Of a stretch of 64,000 bases of DNA, positions 33,893-43,131 are shown piece after piece. How positions within the stretch are numbered: position 1 is the first letter of the stretch; each line of letters begins with the position of its first letter. The DNA is from Natronincola ferrireducens (GTDB taxonomy: Bacteria > Bacillota > Clostridia > Peptostreptococcales > Natronincolaceae): assembly GCF_900100845.1 (NCBI RefSeq), contig NZ_FNFP01000001.1:186001-250000 (forward strand). Reading direction: 5' to 3'. The position numbers and the translations under genes were made by a program. A model generated the notes under the pieces. It ran no database searches and had not been told where the DNA came from. It was given only the letters and a program-made list of their open reading frames with translations.

Positions 33893-36249
33893 TGAAGAAG
33901 CTAGATGTAAGGTTATTAAGATTAATAAAAAATTCTAAAGGACAGTTTGCTTCTATTACAGTGATGATTATTTTAGCCTTGACCATCTATGTTTCCTTCA
34001 GCATGGTGGGGGATAATTTGTATAACAGCATCTATTATTATTACGATATTACCAACTTTGGTGATGTTTTTGTAGAGGTGGTGAAGGCCCCGAAGTCAGC
34101 CATAGATCAACTCCATAGAATAGAGGGAATAGAAGCTGCTCAAGGAAGAATAAGCAGTGATGTACCCCTAAGGGTTGAAGATCCAGATGAAAAGGTGAGG
34201 GTTAGGGTTGTTTCTCTACCTAAGGAAGAGAAGGTCATCAATGATTTGTATATGCTAGAGGGTAGGGGACTGCAGGAGGATTCAAGGGCTACAATGGTGC
34301 TACAGCAATTTTCAGATGCTAGAGGTATTCAGCTGGAGGATAAAATTATCCCCTATATTGCAGGCAGAGAATATCCTTTAGATGTGGTGGGTATTGTAGG
34401 CAGTCCTGAATATATTTATCTTATGGAAAACGACCAGACCCTGTTACCAGCTGAGGAGAGATTTGGGGTTATCTATGTGACAGAAGATTTTGCCCAGTCT
34501 GCTTTAGGCTATCAAGGAAGCTATAATGAAGTCATGATTACAATTAAGGAGGAACATCTCCATAGAATAGATACTATTGTAGAGGAAATAGAGGATCATT
34601 TGGACAGATATGGAGTTCGTCGTACAATAAAAAGAGATGAGCAGTTGAGTCATAAAATGATGATGGAGGAAGTAAATCAATTGGATATGATGTCCACCGC
34701 CATTACCCTGTTATTTTTAGTGGTTTCGGCAGTGATCATTAATATCATGCTGTCAAGAATGGTAAAAAATGATAGGATGGCCATTGGTGTCATGAAGGCC
34801 TTAGGCTACAACAACCTCAATATATTAGGTCATTACACCAAGTTTGCCGTTGTTATGGGATTGGTGGGTTCGATTATTGGTATTGTCCTCAGCATCCCTC
34901 TATCCCAATGGTTCACCAACCTGTACATCTTGTTTTTTAATATACCAATGTTCCAAATGGAGGTTTATGATATCTATTTTGTCTATGGCATTCTGTTAAC
35001 CACTGGATTTTGTGTAGCATCGGGTTTGATAGGAGCCAGAAGTGTTTTAAAAATCCTGCCGGCGGATGCTATGCGACCAGAGGCCCCAAGGGCTGGGGGA
35101 AGGATTTGGTTAGAAAAAGTTAAGTTCCTATGGAATCGTATAACCTTCAGCTGGAAGATGGTAATTAGAAACATATTAAGAAATAAAAGAAGGGCTGCCT
35201 TCTTAGGGTTGGGCATTGCTTTAACCTATGGTATCACCATGGTACCAGTATTTATGTCCTCTGTTTGGAGCAATTTATTTATGCTACAGTATGGAGAGTT
35301 TCAAACAATGGACTACAACATTGATTTCTCCCATCCCATGAATAACAATGGTATTAGGGAGTTATCTCAAGTCATTGAAGTGGATCATATAGAACCTAAA
35401 ACAGAGATTCCCTTTGAATTAAGAAGGGGATGGAGAAAAAAGACCGTCAGTATTATTGGTATCCCAAGGGACACCAAGTTTTATCATCTAAAAACCCCCT
35501 CTGGGTCATCAGTAGATATCCCTGGAGAGGGAATTATACTGGCGGAACGTCTTGCCGAGATCCTTGGTGTAGGTGTAGGGGATGAAATCCTTATAAAAAA
35601 CTTTATGCCGAATAAAGAAGACAGCGTTATTGAAGTAAAGGGAGTTGCTGTACAATATTTAGGAACCAATGCCTATATGGATATTGAAGCCCTGAATGAT
35701 TTATTAGGGGAAAAAGGAATGGTTACGGGAGCCTTGATGAATTCGAGGGATGAAGTGGTATCTAAGCTACGGAATGTAGGGAATATTCGACAGGTTCAAT
35801 CGGTGGAGGATATGAAAAATAGCTTTTTAGAGTTTATGGATTTAATTATTTACTCGGTAGGGGTGTTGATGATATTTGGCGGGATATTGGGCTTTGCCAT
35901 AGTATATAATGTAACCATTATTAGCATAAGTGAAAGGACCATGGAGTTCTCCTCCTTGAGGGTGATGGGCTTTGATAAAAAAGAAATTTATAGGATGATC
36001 AGCAGGGAAAATGGCGTCATGACCTTCTTAGGTATCATGCTAGGGGTGCCTTTAGCCTATGGAATGTGCAGGGCAATGATATCCGCCCTTTCCACAGATC
36101 TCTTTAGTATTCCCTTTATTATCAGCCCCAGAAGCTATATAATAACTGCTATTGCCACCATTGTTTTTGTTGTTATAGCCCAGCTGGCAACGTTGAGAAA
36201 AATTCATAGATTAAATTTCATGGATGCCTTGAAAAATAGAATATCCTAA
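33892..36249 (+). CDS. FtsX/MacB-type ABC transporter permease, duplicated
   Basis: 785 residues from the ATG at 33892; a GTG six bases upstream is possible but less likely. Two FtsX-like halves: N-terminal helix near 18-40, a large extracytoplasmic domain (about 45-255), three helices (about 262-385), a cytoplasmic link, helix near 433, a second extracytoplasmic domain (about 455-640) and three more helices with RVMGFDKKEIYRM near 690. It works with the upstream ATPase and the downstream HlyD-like protein. Probable cargo is a lipid, peptide or antibiotic. Confidence 0.9.
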   Translation: MKKLDVRLLRLIKNSKGQFASITVMIILALTIYVSFSMVGDNLYNSIYYYYDITNFGDVFVEVVKAPKSAIDQLHRIEGIEAAQGRISSDVPLRVEDPDEKVRVRVVSLPKEEKVINDLYMLEGRGLQEDSRATMVLQQFSDARGIQLEDKIIPYIAGREYPLDVVGIVGSPEYIYLMENDQTLLPAEERFGVIYVTEDFAQSALGYQGSYNEVMITIKEEHLHRIDTIVEEIEDHLDRYGVRRTIKRDEQLSHKMMMEEVNQLDMMSTAITLLFLVVSAVIINIMLSRMVKNDRMAIGVMKALGYNNLNILGHYTKFAVVMGLVGSIIGIVLSIPLSQWFTNLYILFFNIPMFQMEVYDIYFVYGILLTTGFCVASGLIGARSVLKILPADAMRPEAPRAGGRIWLEKVKFLWNRITFSWKMVIRNILRNKRRAAFLGLGIALTYGITMVPVFMSSVWSNLFMLQYGEFQTMDYNIDFSHPMNNNGIRELSQVIEVDHIEPKTEIPFELRRGWRKKTVSIIGIPRDTKFYHLKTPSGSSVDIPGEGIILAERLAEILGVGVGDEILIKNFMPNKEDSVIEVKGVAVQYLGTNAYMDIEALNDLLGEKGMVTGALMNSRDEVVSKLRNVGNIRQVQSVEDMKNSFLEFMDLIIYSVGVLMIFGGILGFAIVYNVTIISISERTMEFSSLRVMGFDKKEIYRMISRENGVMTFLGIMLGVPLAYGMCRAMISALSTDLFSIPFIISPRSYIITAIATIVFVVIAQLATLRKIHRLNFMDALKNRIS

Positions 36250-36258
36250 GGGTAATGA

Positions 36259-36425
36259 GAAACTAAAAACTAAAAATGCAAAATGTAAAATGGAAAATGC
36301 AAAACCAAAACCAAAACCAAAACCAAAGCCAACAATCTTGCAATAATAGGGGTTTTGAGGTTTTAAGATTTTAATTTTACATTTTAAATTCTAAATTTTA
36401 AATCTTAATCCCGCCGCAGGCGGCA
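36259..36425 (+). repeat. AT-rich inverted-repeat element with GC mini-hairpin, permease-adaptor gap
   Basis: Left arm of AAAATGC/AAAATGT units, a CCAAAAC run (four units near 36302-36328), right arm of TTTTACATTTTAAAT units (36370-36405) and the mini-hairpin CCGCC-GCA-GGCGG (36411-36423) against the Shine-Dalgarno AAAGGGG. Confidence 0.7.
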
Positions 36426-36441
36426 AAGGGGTGTATATAAA

Positions 36442-37683
36442 ATGAAAAAAAAGAAGGTCGTAGGAATTATTGTTATCGTCATAATTGCCCTAGGGGCAGG
36501 GGCTTTTGCTATGAATAAAGGGAAAGCCATTGAAGTGAACGGGGCCCCAGTTGAAAGGGGTATGATAACTGATTATGTGGAGGAACTGGGGACAGTTAAG
36601 GTGAAAAATCAAAGAAATATTTATAGTGGAGGGGCAGGACAGGTTACAGAGGTGTTGGTGGAATTAGGAGATGTGGTGAAGCAGGGGGATGCTTTAGTAA
36701 GATTAGATAATCAGCAGCTTCTTAGACAAATAGAGGAACTGGAGGCCCAAAGGAGAAGCATCACAGCCCAATATCATGAAGCCCTCAACACCATCGACGA
36801 TAAAGAGATAGAAAAACTACAGCTTCAATTAACCACTGTGGATAGAAAATTACAGGAGGCCCAAAGGGTATTGGAAAATACTCAGAAGCTTTATGAAGCT
36901 GGGGCTATTAGTGGTGAAGAATATCAGAGGGCCCAGTTGGAAGTAGATCTGTTAAACAATCAATATAAAGGAATTCAGCTGGATATAGCTTTACTTCAAA
37001 AGCCTTTATCTGAAAATATTGCCACCCAATATGAAGCCCAGCTTCAACAAATTGCTATTCAACTTGAGACATTAAATAGCCAAAAAGGAGATTTTATCAT
37101 AACAGCTCCCATTGATGGAACAGTATTAACCAAAAGTGTAGAAAAGGGCAGCTATCTTCAGCCGGGAATGGTGATTATGGAACTGGGGGATACTGGAGAA
37201 CTGTATATTGAAAGTGATATTTTAGTAGGAGATATAGGGGGAGTTCAAGAGGGGTCCCTTGTAGAACTGATAAATAGGGATTTAGCCATAGAAGGGTTAA
37301 AGGGTAGGGTAAGAAGGATTCATCCCCAAGCCTTTAGTAAGCTATCGGATTTAGGGATAGAACAAAAACGAATTACGGTAGAAATAACGATAGAGGATGC
37401 TGTTGCCAATCTTCGACCAGGCTATGATTTAGATGTAAAAATCATAGTGGAAAGAAGAGAAAATGTACTATGGATACCTGAGGGTGCTATTTTTCAGCAG
37501 GAAGGCAAGGATTTCGTCTTTGTCAATAGAGACAACACAGCAGTCCTTCAGGAGATAGAAAAAGGCCTGGAGAGTAATAGAAGGGTAGAGGTTGTTAGGG
37601 GGTTAGAAGAAGGAGAGGAAGTTATTCTTTCTCCTGATGAGAACTTAACTGTTGGAGCTACTATAAGGGTTAATAAAAAATGA
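36442..37683 (+). CDS. HlyD/MacA-type periplasmic adaptor (membrane fusion) protein
   Basis: 413 residues: N-terminal membrane anchor (about 5-25), a lipoyl-like beta segment split by a long coiled coil (about 90-205, rich in Gln/Glu/Leu), the lipoyl partner strand (ITAPIDGTVLTKSVEKGSYLQPG, about 213-235), then a beta-barrel and a C-terminal domain (WIPEGAIFQQEGKDFVFV). In Gram-positives such proteins complete MacB-like pumps. The gene is third in the ABC unit. Confidence 0.9.
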   Translation: MKKKKVVGIIVIVIIALGAGAFAMNKGKAIEVNGAPVERGMITDYVEELGTVKVKNQRNIYSGGAGQVTEVLVELGDVVKQGDALVRLDNQQLLRQIEELEAQRRSITAQYHEALNTIDDKEIEKLQLQLTTVDRKLQEAQRVLENTQKLYEAGAISGEEYQRAQLEVDLLNNQYKGIQLDIALLQKPLSENIATQYEAQLQQIAIQLETLNSQKGDFIITAPIDGTVLTKSVEKGSYLQPGMVIMELGDTGELYIESDILVGDIGGVQEGSLVELINRDLAIEGLKGRVRRIHPQAFSKLSDLGIEQKRITVEITIEDAVANLRPGYDLDVKIIVERRENVLWIPEGAIFQQEGKDFVFVNRDNTAVLQEIEKGLESNRRVEVVRGLEEGEEVILSPDENLTVGATIRVNKK

Positions 37684-37745
37684 ATAATGAATAATGAATA
37701 ATGAATAATGAAAGGCAAAAGCAAGAAGCAGAAGATAAAAAATTT
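37681..37745 (+). repeat. AT-rich heptad repeat (ATGAATA), single arm
   Basis: Four near-perfect ATGAATA units starting at the adaptor stop codon (TGA is part of the repeat); no complementary arm follows. Confidence 0.65.
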
Positions 37746-37810
37746 CAAAAGTTTATGAAAAAATTAACCAACTTATATATGTTAGGGGAACTTATGGAAC
37801 AATTCAAATT

Positions 37811-37843
37811 GGCTAGTGTTATTTTCTAAACACTAGCCTTTGA
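37811..37843 (+). terminator. Intrinsic terminator of the ABC export unit
   Basis: GGCTAGTGTT and AACACTAGCC, perfect 10-bp stem with an 8-base loop, followed by a T-rich tail. Confidence 0.8.
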
Positions 37844-38040
37844 TTTTATTCTATGGAAGTCACTTGCATAAAATTATAGATTATACACTGCTTTTCTTTA
37901 AGGATAAAGGCTTTTTAATCACTTGAAAAGCAATTGAAAATTAAAATTGATAAAGTTGGAATTATGAAGATAAATTACCATGGGACTAAGTTCCAATTTG
38001 ATTGTTAACAAACAAAGAAAACTTTATAATAAATCAAGAA

Positions 38041-38071
38041 CAGAAGATTAGGCCTCAAGGCCTTTTTTCTG
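38041..38071 (+). terminator. Terminator or attenuator just upstream of capB
   Basis: AGGCCT-CA-AGGCCT followed by TTTTTT; an outer CAGAA/TTCTG pairing extends it. If the promoter lies upstream, this is an attenuator of the capsule operon. Confidence 0.7.
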
Positions 38072-38133
38072 TTTAAAGGAAAAAATGCTACATATTAGCA
38101 GTATTTCAAAAGAAAGGAGTTGTAGAGAAAAGC

Positions 38134-39339
38134 ATGGGACTTATACTTTTTATCATTATGATTGCACTATTTCTAGGTATATTAGAAAAGAAAACCCATC
38201 AAAAAAGGGTAGAATCCATTCCATTGCGGGTGAATGTCAATGGTATTCGAGGTAAGTCTACCGCCACCAGATTAATTACTGGAATTTTAAAGGAGGCTGG
38301 TCTGAAAACCGTAGGGAAAACAACTGGAACCCAGGCTAGGATGATTTACTGGTTTACCCATGAAGAAAAACCTATTAAGCGAAAGCCTCAGGGACCCAAT
38401 ATAGGGGAACAGATCAAAATTGTAGAAGAGGCGGCTAAACTAAAGGCCCAAGCCCTTGTAAGTGAATGTATGGCGGTTAAGCCAGACTATCAAATTATTT
38501 TTCAAGAGCAAATGGTACAGGCTAATGTAGGGGTTATCGTAAATGTATTGGAGGATCATATGGATGTTTTAGGTCCAACCCTAGATGAGGTGGCAGAGGC
38601 CTTTACAGCCACCATACCCTACAATGGGCATCTCATTATTACCCAAGGCCCCTATGTAGAATATTTTAAAAAAGTTGCTGCAAAGCGTGGAACCAAGGTA
38701 ACTATTGCTGATACTTCCAAGGTTTCGGAGGAGTACTTAAGGAAATTTCACTATATTTTGTTCCCTGAAAATGTGGCCATTGGAATGGCTGTAGCAGAAG
38801 CATTGGAGATAGAGGAGGAAGTAGCCCTCAGGGGTATGTTAAATGCTCAACCAGACCCTGGGGTACTACAAGTCTTAACTGTGGGGGATTCCAAGACACC
38901 GGCCTATTTTGTCAATGGTTTTGCTGCCAATGATGCGGCTTCTACCCTTAATATTTGGAAGCGTATTGAAGAATTGGGGTATCCGACACAGGATGCAGTT
39001 ATGCTAATGAACTGCCGTAGCGATCGTGTAGACCGCACCGAACAGTTTGCCCAAGATGTACTTCCCAACATCCCAGCGGATGTTATCGTTGTTATAGGGG
39101 GAACCGTAAGTCCTATTGTAGAAGCCTACAAGGCAGGAAAACTTCCTGTAAACAAGATTATCAATCTAGAGGGGAAAAATAGTGAGGAAATATATGAGGT
39201 AATTCAACAATACTTCTCAAATCGTGTTATCTATGGTATGGGAAATATCCATGGCTCTGCTGAACCTTTAGTGGAGATGCTGGAAGAAAAGCAAGGGAAA
39301 GAAAAAGTGGCAGAGAAGGATTTGGCAGAGGCCAGTTAA
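38134..39339 (+). CDS. capB: Poly-gamma-glutamate synthase subunit CapB/PgsB
   Basis: ATP-dependent amide ligase that polymerises glutamate through gamma-carboxyls; Mur-ligase-like. 401 residues. One N-terminal membrane helix (about 2-17) and the P-loop NGIRGKST (36-43), followed by TRLITGILKEAG; NVLEDHMDVLGPTLDEVA lies at about 143-160. First gene of a locus with capC, capA, a gamma-glutamyltransferase and a small membrane protein. AAAGGAG precedes the ATG. Confidence 0.94.
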   Translation: MGLILFIIMIALFLGILEKKTHQKRVESIPLRVNVNGIRGKSTATRLITGILKEAGLKTVGKTTGTQARMIYWFTHEEKPIKRKPQGPNIGEQIKIVEEAAKLKAQALVSECMAVKPDYQIIFQEQMVQANVGVIVNVLEDHMDVLGPTLDEVAEAFTATIPYNGHLIITQGPYVEYFKKVAAKRGTKVTIADTSKVSEEYLRKFHYILFPENVAIGMAVAEALEIEEEVALRGMLNAQPDPGVLQVLTVGDSKTPAYFVNGFAANDAASTLNIWKRIEELGYPTQDAVMLMNCRSDRVDRTEQFAQDVLPNIPADVIVVIGGTVSPIVEAYKAGKLPVNKIINLEGKNSEEIYEVIQQYFSNRVIYGMGNIHGSAEPLVEMLEEKQGKEKVAEKDLAEAS

Positions 39340-39357
39340 TAAAAGAGGAGGAAAAAA

Positions 39358-39807
39358 ATGTACGGGTCAGATTTATATATAGCAATGGTTTTAGGTGTTA
39401 TTCTTAGTTTGATTTATGTAGAAAAAACAGGGATTCTACCAGCGGGTCTTATTGTACCAGGATATATAGCCTTGGTTTTTGACCAGCCTATATTACTTTT
39501 AGTGATATTTTCTTTAAGCTTTATCACCTACTTAATTGTCATGAAGGGAATAGGTAGAATTACAATTTTATATGGTCGTAGAAAATTTGCGGCTATGTTG
39601 GTTACAGCGGTTGTTCTTAAACTGGCTTTTGATGCCCTTTATCCTGTTATGCCCTTTGAAATCTTTGAATTCCGTGGCATCGGGGTAGTTGTTCCAGGAC
39701 TTTTAGCAAATGGCATTGAAAAACAAGGATTGATTCATACTGTAACAAGCTCTATTTTCTTAAGTGGCATCACATTTTTGATGATGATGATTTACTATGC
39801 AGTTTAA
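39358..39807 (+). CDS. capC: Poly-gamma-glutamate biosynthesis membrane protein CapC/PgsC
   Basis: 149 residues, about four to five membrane helices, with the ILPAGLIVPGYIAL segment near 26-39 and a second GVVVPGLLANGIEKQG segment near 110-125, both characteristic of PgsC. It forms the membrane synthase with CapB. AGAGGAGG lies before the ATG; the gap to capB is 18 bases. Confidence 0.93.
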   Translation: MYGSDLYIAMVLGVILSLIYVEKTGILPAGLIVPGYIALVFDQPILLLVIFSLSFITYLIVMKGIGRITILYGRRKFAAMLVTAVVLKLAFDALYPVMPFEIFEFRGIGVVVPGLLANGIEKQGLIHTVTSSIFLSGITFLMMMIYYAV

Positions 39808-39821
39808 GGTGGGAGGTACAG

Positions 39822-40982
39822 ATGAAAAAATCACTTACATTTCAGGAAAAGTTAACAAAAATCATTAAACGACAAAAAAAGCTTGCCACAACCCATGTAA
39901 TTATTGCTCTAATCTTTGCTGTAATCTTGATGACAACACTAAATTTTATAGATAGAAATATCGATAGAAGTTTTGCTATAGAAATACAGCAGGAGGAGGA
40001 TGTACAATTTACAGCCACCATGGTAGGAGACGTAATGTTGGGGAGGCATGTGGAGGAAGTCATAAAGAGATATGGATATGATTACTTAACGAAGTACTTT
40101 CAACCCTATTTCACAGCATCCGACTATGTTACTTTAAATTTTGAACAACCTATTGTGATTCGAGATGAGGAGGCGGAAAGAGCTGATAAAAAGATTCATT
40201 TTAAAATTGGTTCCGAAGCAGCAACGGCTCTAAAGGAAATGAATGTTACAACTGTAAATTTAGCCAACAACCACATGATCGACTATGGTCAGGTGGGTCT
40301 TGAAGATACTTTTCGAGCTTTCGAAGAAATTGGTTTAGAATTTGTGGGGGCTGGTAGAAATTTAAGGGAGGCCCAACAAATACTTTATCAAACCTTTGAT
40401 GATATAACGGTAGCTACAATAGGATTAGCTGATTTTCAATACGATAACTATTTTGCCACTCGAAGCAGAGGAGGTATTCTCAGAGCTGATCCAAGTATTT
40501 TTATGCCTTTGGTGATGGAGGCCAAAGAAAATGCTGATTTAGTTATGGTTCATGTCCATTGGGGGGCAGAATATGATAATAAACCCCATCCTAGACAGGT
40601 GGAAATAGGCAGGGCCCTAAGTGATGCGGGGGCAGATATTGTTATAGGCCATCATCCCCATGTTCTACAACCAATAGAAGTTTACAATGATACGGTGATT
40701 TTTTATAGTCTAGGGAATTTTATTTTTGATCAAGGAATGACCACTAGAAGAGAAACCGCAATTGTTCAATATAAATTAGACAAAGAGGGGAAGGCTCGGG
40801 TTGAAGTCACTCCTATGTGGATCAGGGAGGGTAGACCAAGACCTATTACCGGTATTTTGAAGTCCTATCGTACAAATAGAATTTATAATCATCTTACAAA
40901 AAAGCTGACGGAGGAAGACAGTTGGTTTTATGATGGGGACAAATTGACTATTGAACTACACCATTCCCATGTTATACAATAG
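39822..40982 (+). CDS. capA: Poly-gamma-glutamate capsule protein CapA/PgsA
   Basis: 386 residues: cytoplasmic N-terminus of about 25 residues, one membrane helix (about 25-45), then a metallophosphatase-like PGA_cap domain outside the cell. MVGDVMLGR, LANNHMIDYG, HVHWGAEYDNKP and GHHPHVLQPIE carry the metal-site residues. Needed for export or stability of the polymer in other bacteria. 14 bases after capC. Confidence 0.93.
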   Translation: MKKSLTFQEKLTKIIKRQKKLATTHVIIALIFAVILMTTLNFIDRNIDRSFAIEIQQEEDVQFTATMVGDVMLGRHVEEVIKRYGYDYLTKYFQPYFTASDYVTLNFEQPIVIRDEEAERADKKIHFKIGSEAATALKEMNVTTVNLANNHMIDYGQVGLEDTFRAFEEIGLEFVGAGRNLREAQQILYQTFDDITVATIGLADFQYDNYFATRSRGGILRADPSIFMPLVMEAKENADLVMVHVHWGAEYDNKPHPRQVEIGRALSDAGADIVIGHHPHVLQPIEVYNDTVIFYSLGNFIFDQGMTTRRETAIVQYKLDKEGKARVEVTPMWIREGRPRPITGILKSYRTNRIYNHLTKKLTEEDSWFYDGDKLTIELHHSHVIQ

Positions 40983-41037
40983 AAACAAAAATTATAAATG
41001 AGGGTTCAAGGATCTTCTAGAGGGAGGCAGGTGTAAA

Positions 41038-42738
41038 ATGCACAAAACAACAGTAAGAAAAGTTGCTTTTACAGTTTTAATGGTCTTTGTTTTTGGCATT
41101 GTAAATTATGGGGTGATGTATGAAGGATTAGCCTATGATGATTTTCAAGTCTATGCCCCTTCCATTCTAGAAGAACAAGAAAGTCCCTTAATAGGATATG
41201 GTGTAAGTGCTGCTCATCCCCTGGCAGTAGAGGCAGGGATGAAGGTATTAGAAAAAGGTGGTACTGCTGTGGATGCTGCCATTGCTGTTACCTATGTATT
41301 AAGTGTGGTAGAACCCTATGGCTCTGGTATTGGAGGGGGGGGAGCTATGCTAATCTATCCATCCGATGATCAGGAACCAGTTGTTTTTGACTACCGTGAA
41401 ACGATGCCCTTATCAGGAGAAATGCCCTATAAAGCTATAGGAATACCTGGGTTAGTAAAGGGGATGGAAGCAGTCCATGGGGCCTTTGGTTCCATAGAGA
41501 TGGCCCAGCTAATCGACCCCGCCATTCAATTAGCAGAAGAGGGCTTTGAGGTAAATAAAATACTAGCCGATAGAATACGATTAGCCGCCTATAGAATGCC
41601 TGTCTCCCAATTACCTCATTTTTATCCTAGGGGGAAAGCTATAGAAAAAGGTGCTATTCTAAAACAATCGGAGCTGGCCAACACCCTACGGATTCTTCAG
41701 AAAGAAGGGGCCGATGCCTTTTATAAAGGGAAAATAGCCAAGGCTATTGTAGGTGGAGTTAAGGGTATAGAGGCTACAGATCTAGAGGAATATAGGGTTG
41801 AAGAAAAGGAGCCTGCCAAGGGGGAATTTGGAGGATATGAAATTCTATCAGGTGGAGCCCCATTGGGAGGTATAAGCCTTATACAATCTCTGACGATGGC
41901 GGAAATGTTAGGGTTTAATAATGATACCTACGATACAGCTGATTTTATTCATCTTGTATATGAAGTCACCAAAAAAAGCTATAGGGATAGACTTTTATAT
42001 ATAGGGGATCCTAATTTTGTTGATGTACCGGTGGACAAGCTACTGGATGAGGAATACTTGACCAAGAAAGCCAAAGAAATTACAAAGAACAACATTACCC
42101 GAGGTTATGAACTCTTTGATACACCGGCTGATCAGGGAAACCATAACAACACAACCCATTTTGTTGTTGTTGACGGAGATGGTATGATGGTATCTGCCAC
42201 CCACTCCTTGAGTCAATTTTTTGGATCGGGACAATATGTTGATGGATTTTTCTTGAATAATCAATTAAGAAACTTTGCTCTTTCCAATAGCTCCCCCAAC
42301 AGAGTAGAGGGGGGGAAAAGACCCCGAAGCTTTATAGCCCCTACAATCTTGACTAAGGATGGAAATCCAGTTTTGGGAATCGGTACCCCTGGTGGGACAA
42401 ATATCCCCATCCTACTAACACAAACGATTATGAGGATCGTTAAGATGAAGGAAAATGTGCAACAAGCCATTGAAGCACCCCGATTTTATTTTGACGGGGA
42501 TGTCATCTATCTTGAAGGAGACATTTCCTACTTAGACAGAAAAAAATTAACGGACCTAGGCTATAAAATTGTTGTAAGCCAACCAACTTTAGCCTATGGG
42601 GGGGTCCATGCACTTTATATAGATTATGAAAACTCCACCATAGAAGGTGGAGCTGATGCCCGTCGAGGAGGGACTGCGGAAGTATTTTTGTATGACAATA
42701 AGCCTGGAGGAAAACAAAAACATGAAAAAAATCATTAA
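41038..42738 (+). CDS. capD: Gamma-glutamyltransferase (CapD-like)
   Basis: N-terminal-nucleophile hydrolase that self-cleaves and then transfers or hydrolyses gamma-glutamyl bonds. 566 residues. An N-terminal membrane segment (about 8-25) directs it outside. The processing site and nucleophile are Thr372 in NNTTHF; oxyanion and substrate loops are SGIGGGGAM (about 96-104) and GTPGGTNIP. Its fourth place in the locus equals that of B. anthracis CapD, which anchors the capsule to the wall; release (PgdS/Ggt-like) is the alternative. Confidence 0.9.
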   Translation: MHKTTVRKVAFTVLMVFVFGIVNYGVMYEGLAYDDFQVYAPSILEEQESPLIGYGVSAAHPLAVEAGMKVLEKGGTAVDAAIAVTYVLSVVEPYGSGIGGGGAMLIYPSDDQEPVVFDYRETMPLSGEMPYKAIGIPGLVKGMEAVHGAFGSIEMAQLIDPAIQLAEEGFEVNKILADRIRLAAYRMPVSQLPHFYPRGKAIEKGAILKQSELANTLRILQKEGADAFYKGKIAKAIVGGVKGIEATDLEEYRVEEKEPAKGEFGGYEILSGGAPLGGISLIQSLTMAEMLGFNNDTYDTADFIHLVYEVTKKSYRDRLLYIGDPNFVDVPVDKLLDEEYLTKKAKEITKNNITRGYELFDTPADQGNHNNTTHFVVVDGDGMMVSATHSLSQFFGSGQYVDGFFLNNQLRNFALSNSSPNRVEGGKRPRSFIAPTILTKDGNPVLGIGTPGGTNIPILLTQTIMRIVKMKENVQQAIEAPRFYFDGDVIYLEGDISYLDRKKLTDLGYKIVVSQPTLAYGGVHALYIDYENSTIEGGADARRGGTAEVFLYDNKPGGKQKHEKNH

Positions 42739-42961
42739 AGAAACGAGTTTAGCCCTATTATTCATCGGAATAGTTTTTACCTTTATTTTGAACTTTCAAG
42801 TTGTTCAAACCTTAACAGAGGAAGAAGCAGCTACTATAGCATTTTATAGGCAACAAATTGTTGAGATAAATTCCTTGAAGGAAAAGAACCTATCTATTGA
42901 GGGAGATGGGCCTATAGAGGATCATTATCAAATGGAGGAAAATCCATCGATAGAAGAATAA
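42722..42961 (+). CDS. Small membrane protein at the end of the capsule locus (CapE/PgsE-like position)
   Basis: 79 residues: basic start MKKIIKE, one hydrophobic helix (about 8-26) and an acidic tail of about 50 residues. It starts 17 bases inside capD, so it is translationally coupled. The purine run GGAGGAAAAC inside capD supplies the ribosome site. B. anthracis CapE and B. subtilis PgsE are 47-55-residue proteins of the same topology and position. I see no firm sequence match, so this is assigned by position and topology. Confidence 0.7.
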   Translation: MKKIIKETSLALLFIGIVFTFILNFQVVQTLTEEEAATIAFYRQQIVEINSLKEKNLSIEGDGPIEDHYQMEENPSIEE

Positions 42962-42988
42962 CAAAGAGGAATTATCATAATAAAAGTC

Positions 42989-43020
42989 AGCCTGCAGCTA
43001 GATATTTTCTACTGCAGGCT
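42989..43020 (+). terminator. Intrinsic terminator of the capsule locus
   Basis: AGCCTGCAG pairs with CTGCAGGCT, continued inside by CTA/TAG-type pairs; 27 bases after the last stop. Confidence 0.8.
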
Positions 43021-43064
43021 AATTTATTATGACATTAGAAAAATAAAAGGTATATACCAATCTA

Positions 43065-43095
43065 TGTCGAATTAGGTTTTTGGGTAAGCTATAAT
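43065..43095 (+). promoter_or_regulatory. Candidate Spo0A-activated promoter of wecB
   Basis: A perfect 0A box TGTCGAA (43065-43071) overlaps the -35 position of a TATAAT (43090-43095) at 17-base spacing. In Bacillus, Spo0A-activated sigma-A promoters have an 0A box over the -35. The start codon is 36 bases downstream. Confidence 0.5.
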
Positions 43096-43131
43096 GAATA
43101 AATAGATTTTTTCATAGAAAGGAAGAATACA

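Larger units (their letters stand above)
37684..38133 (+). other. Intergenic region before the capsule locus
   Basis: No gene. In order: heptad repeat arm, terminator hairpin at 37811-37843, an AT-rich stretch likely to hold the cap promoter (not resolved), and a second terminator-like hairpin at 38041-38071 lying 63 bases before capB. Confidence 0.5.

Noticed and set aside
35784-35790. Spo0A-box match TTCGACA inside the FtsX-like permease gene
   Set aside because: Inside coding sequence with no promoter nearby; expected by chance for a 7-mer.
38134-39339. Reading capB as a Mur ligase or folylpolyglutamate synthase
   Set aside because: The NGIRGKST P-loop with an N-terminal membrane helix and the adjacent capC and capA identify a poly-gamma-glutamate synthase.
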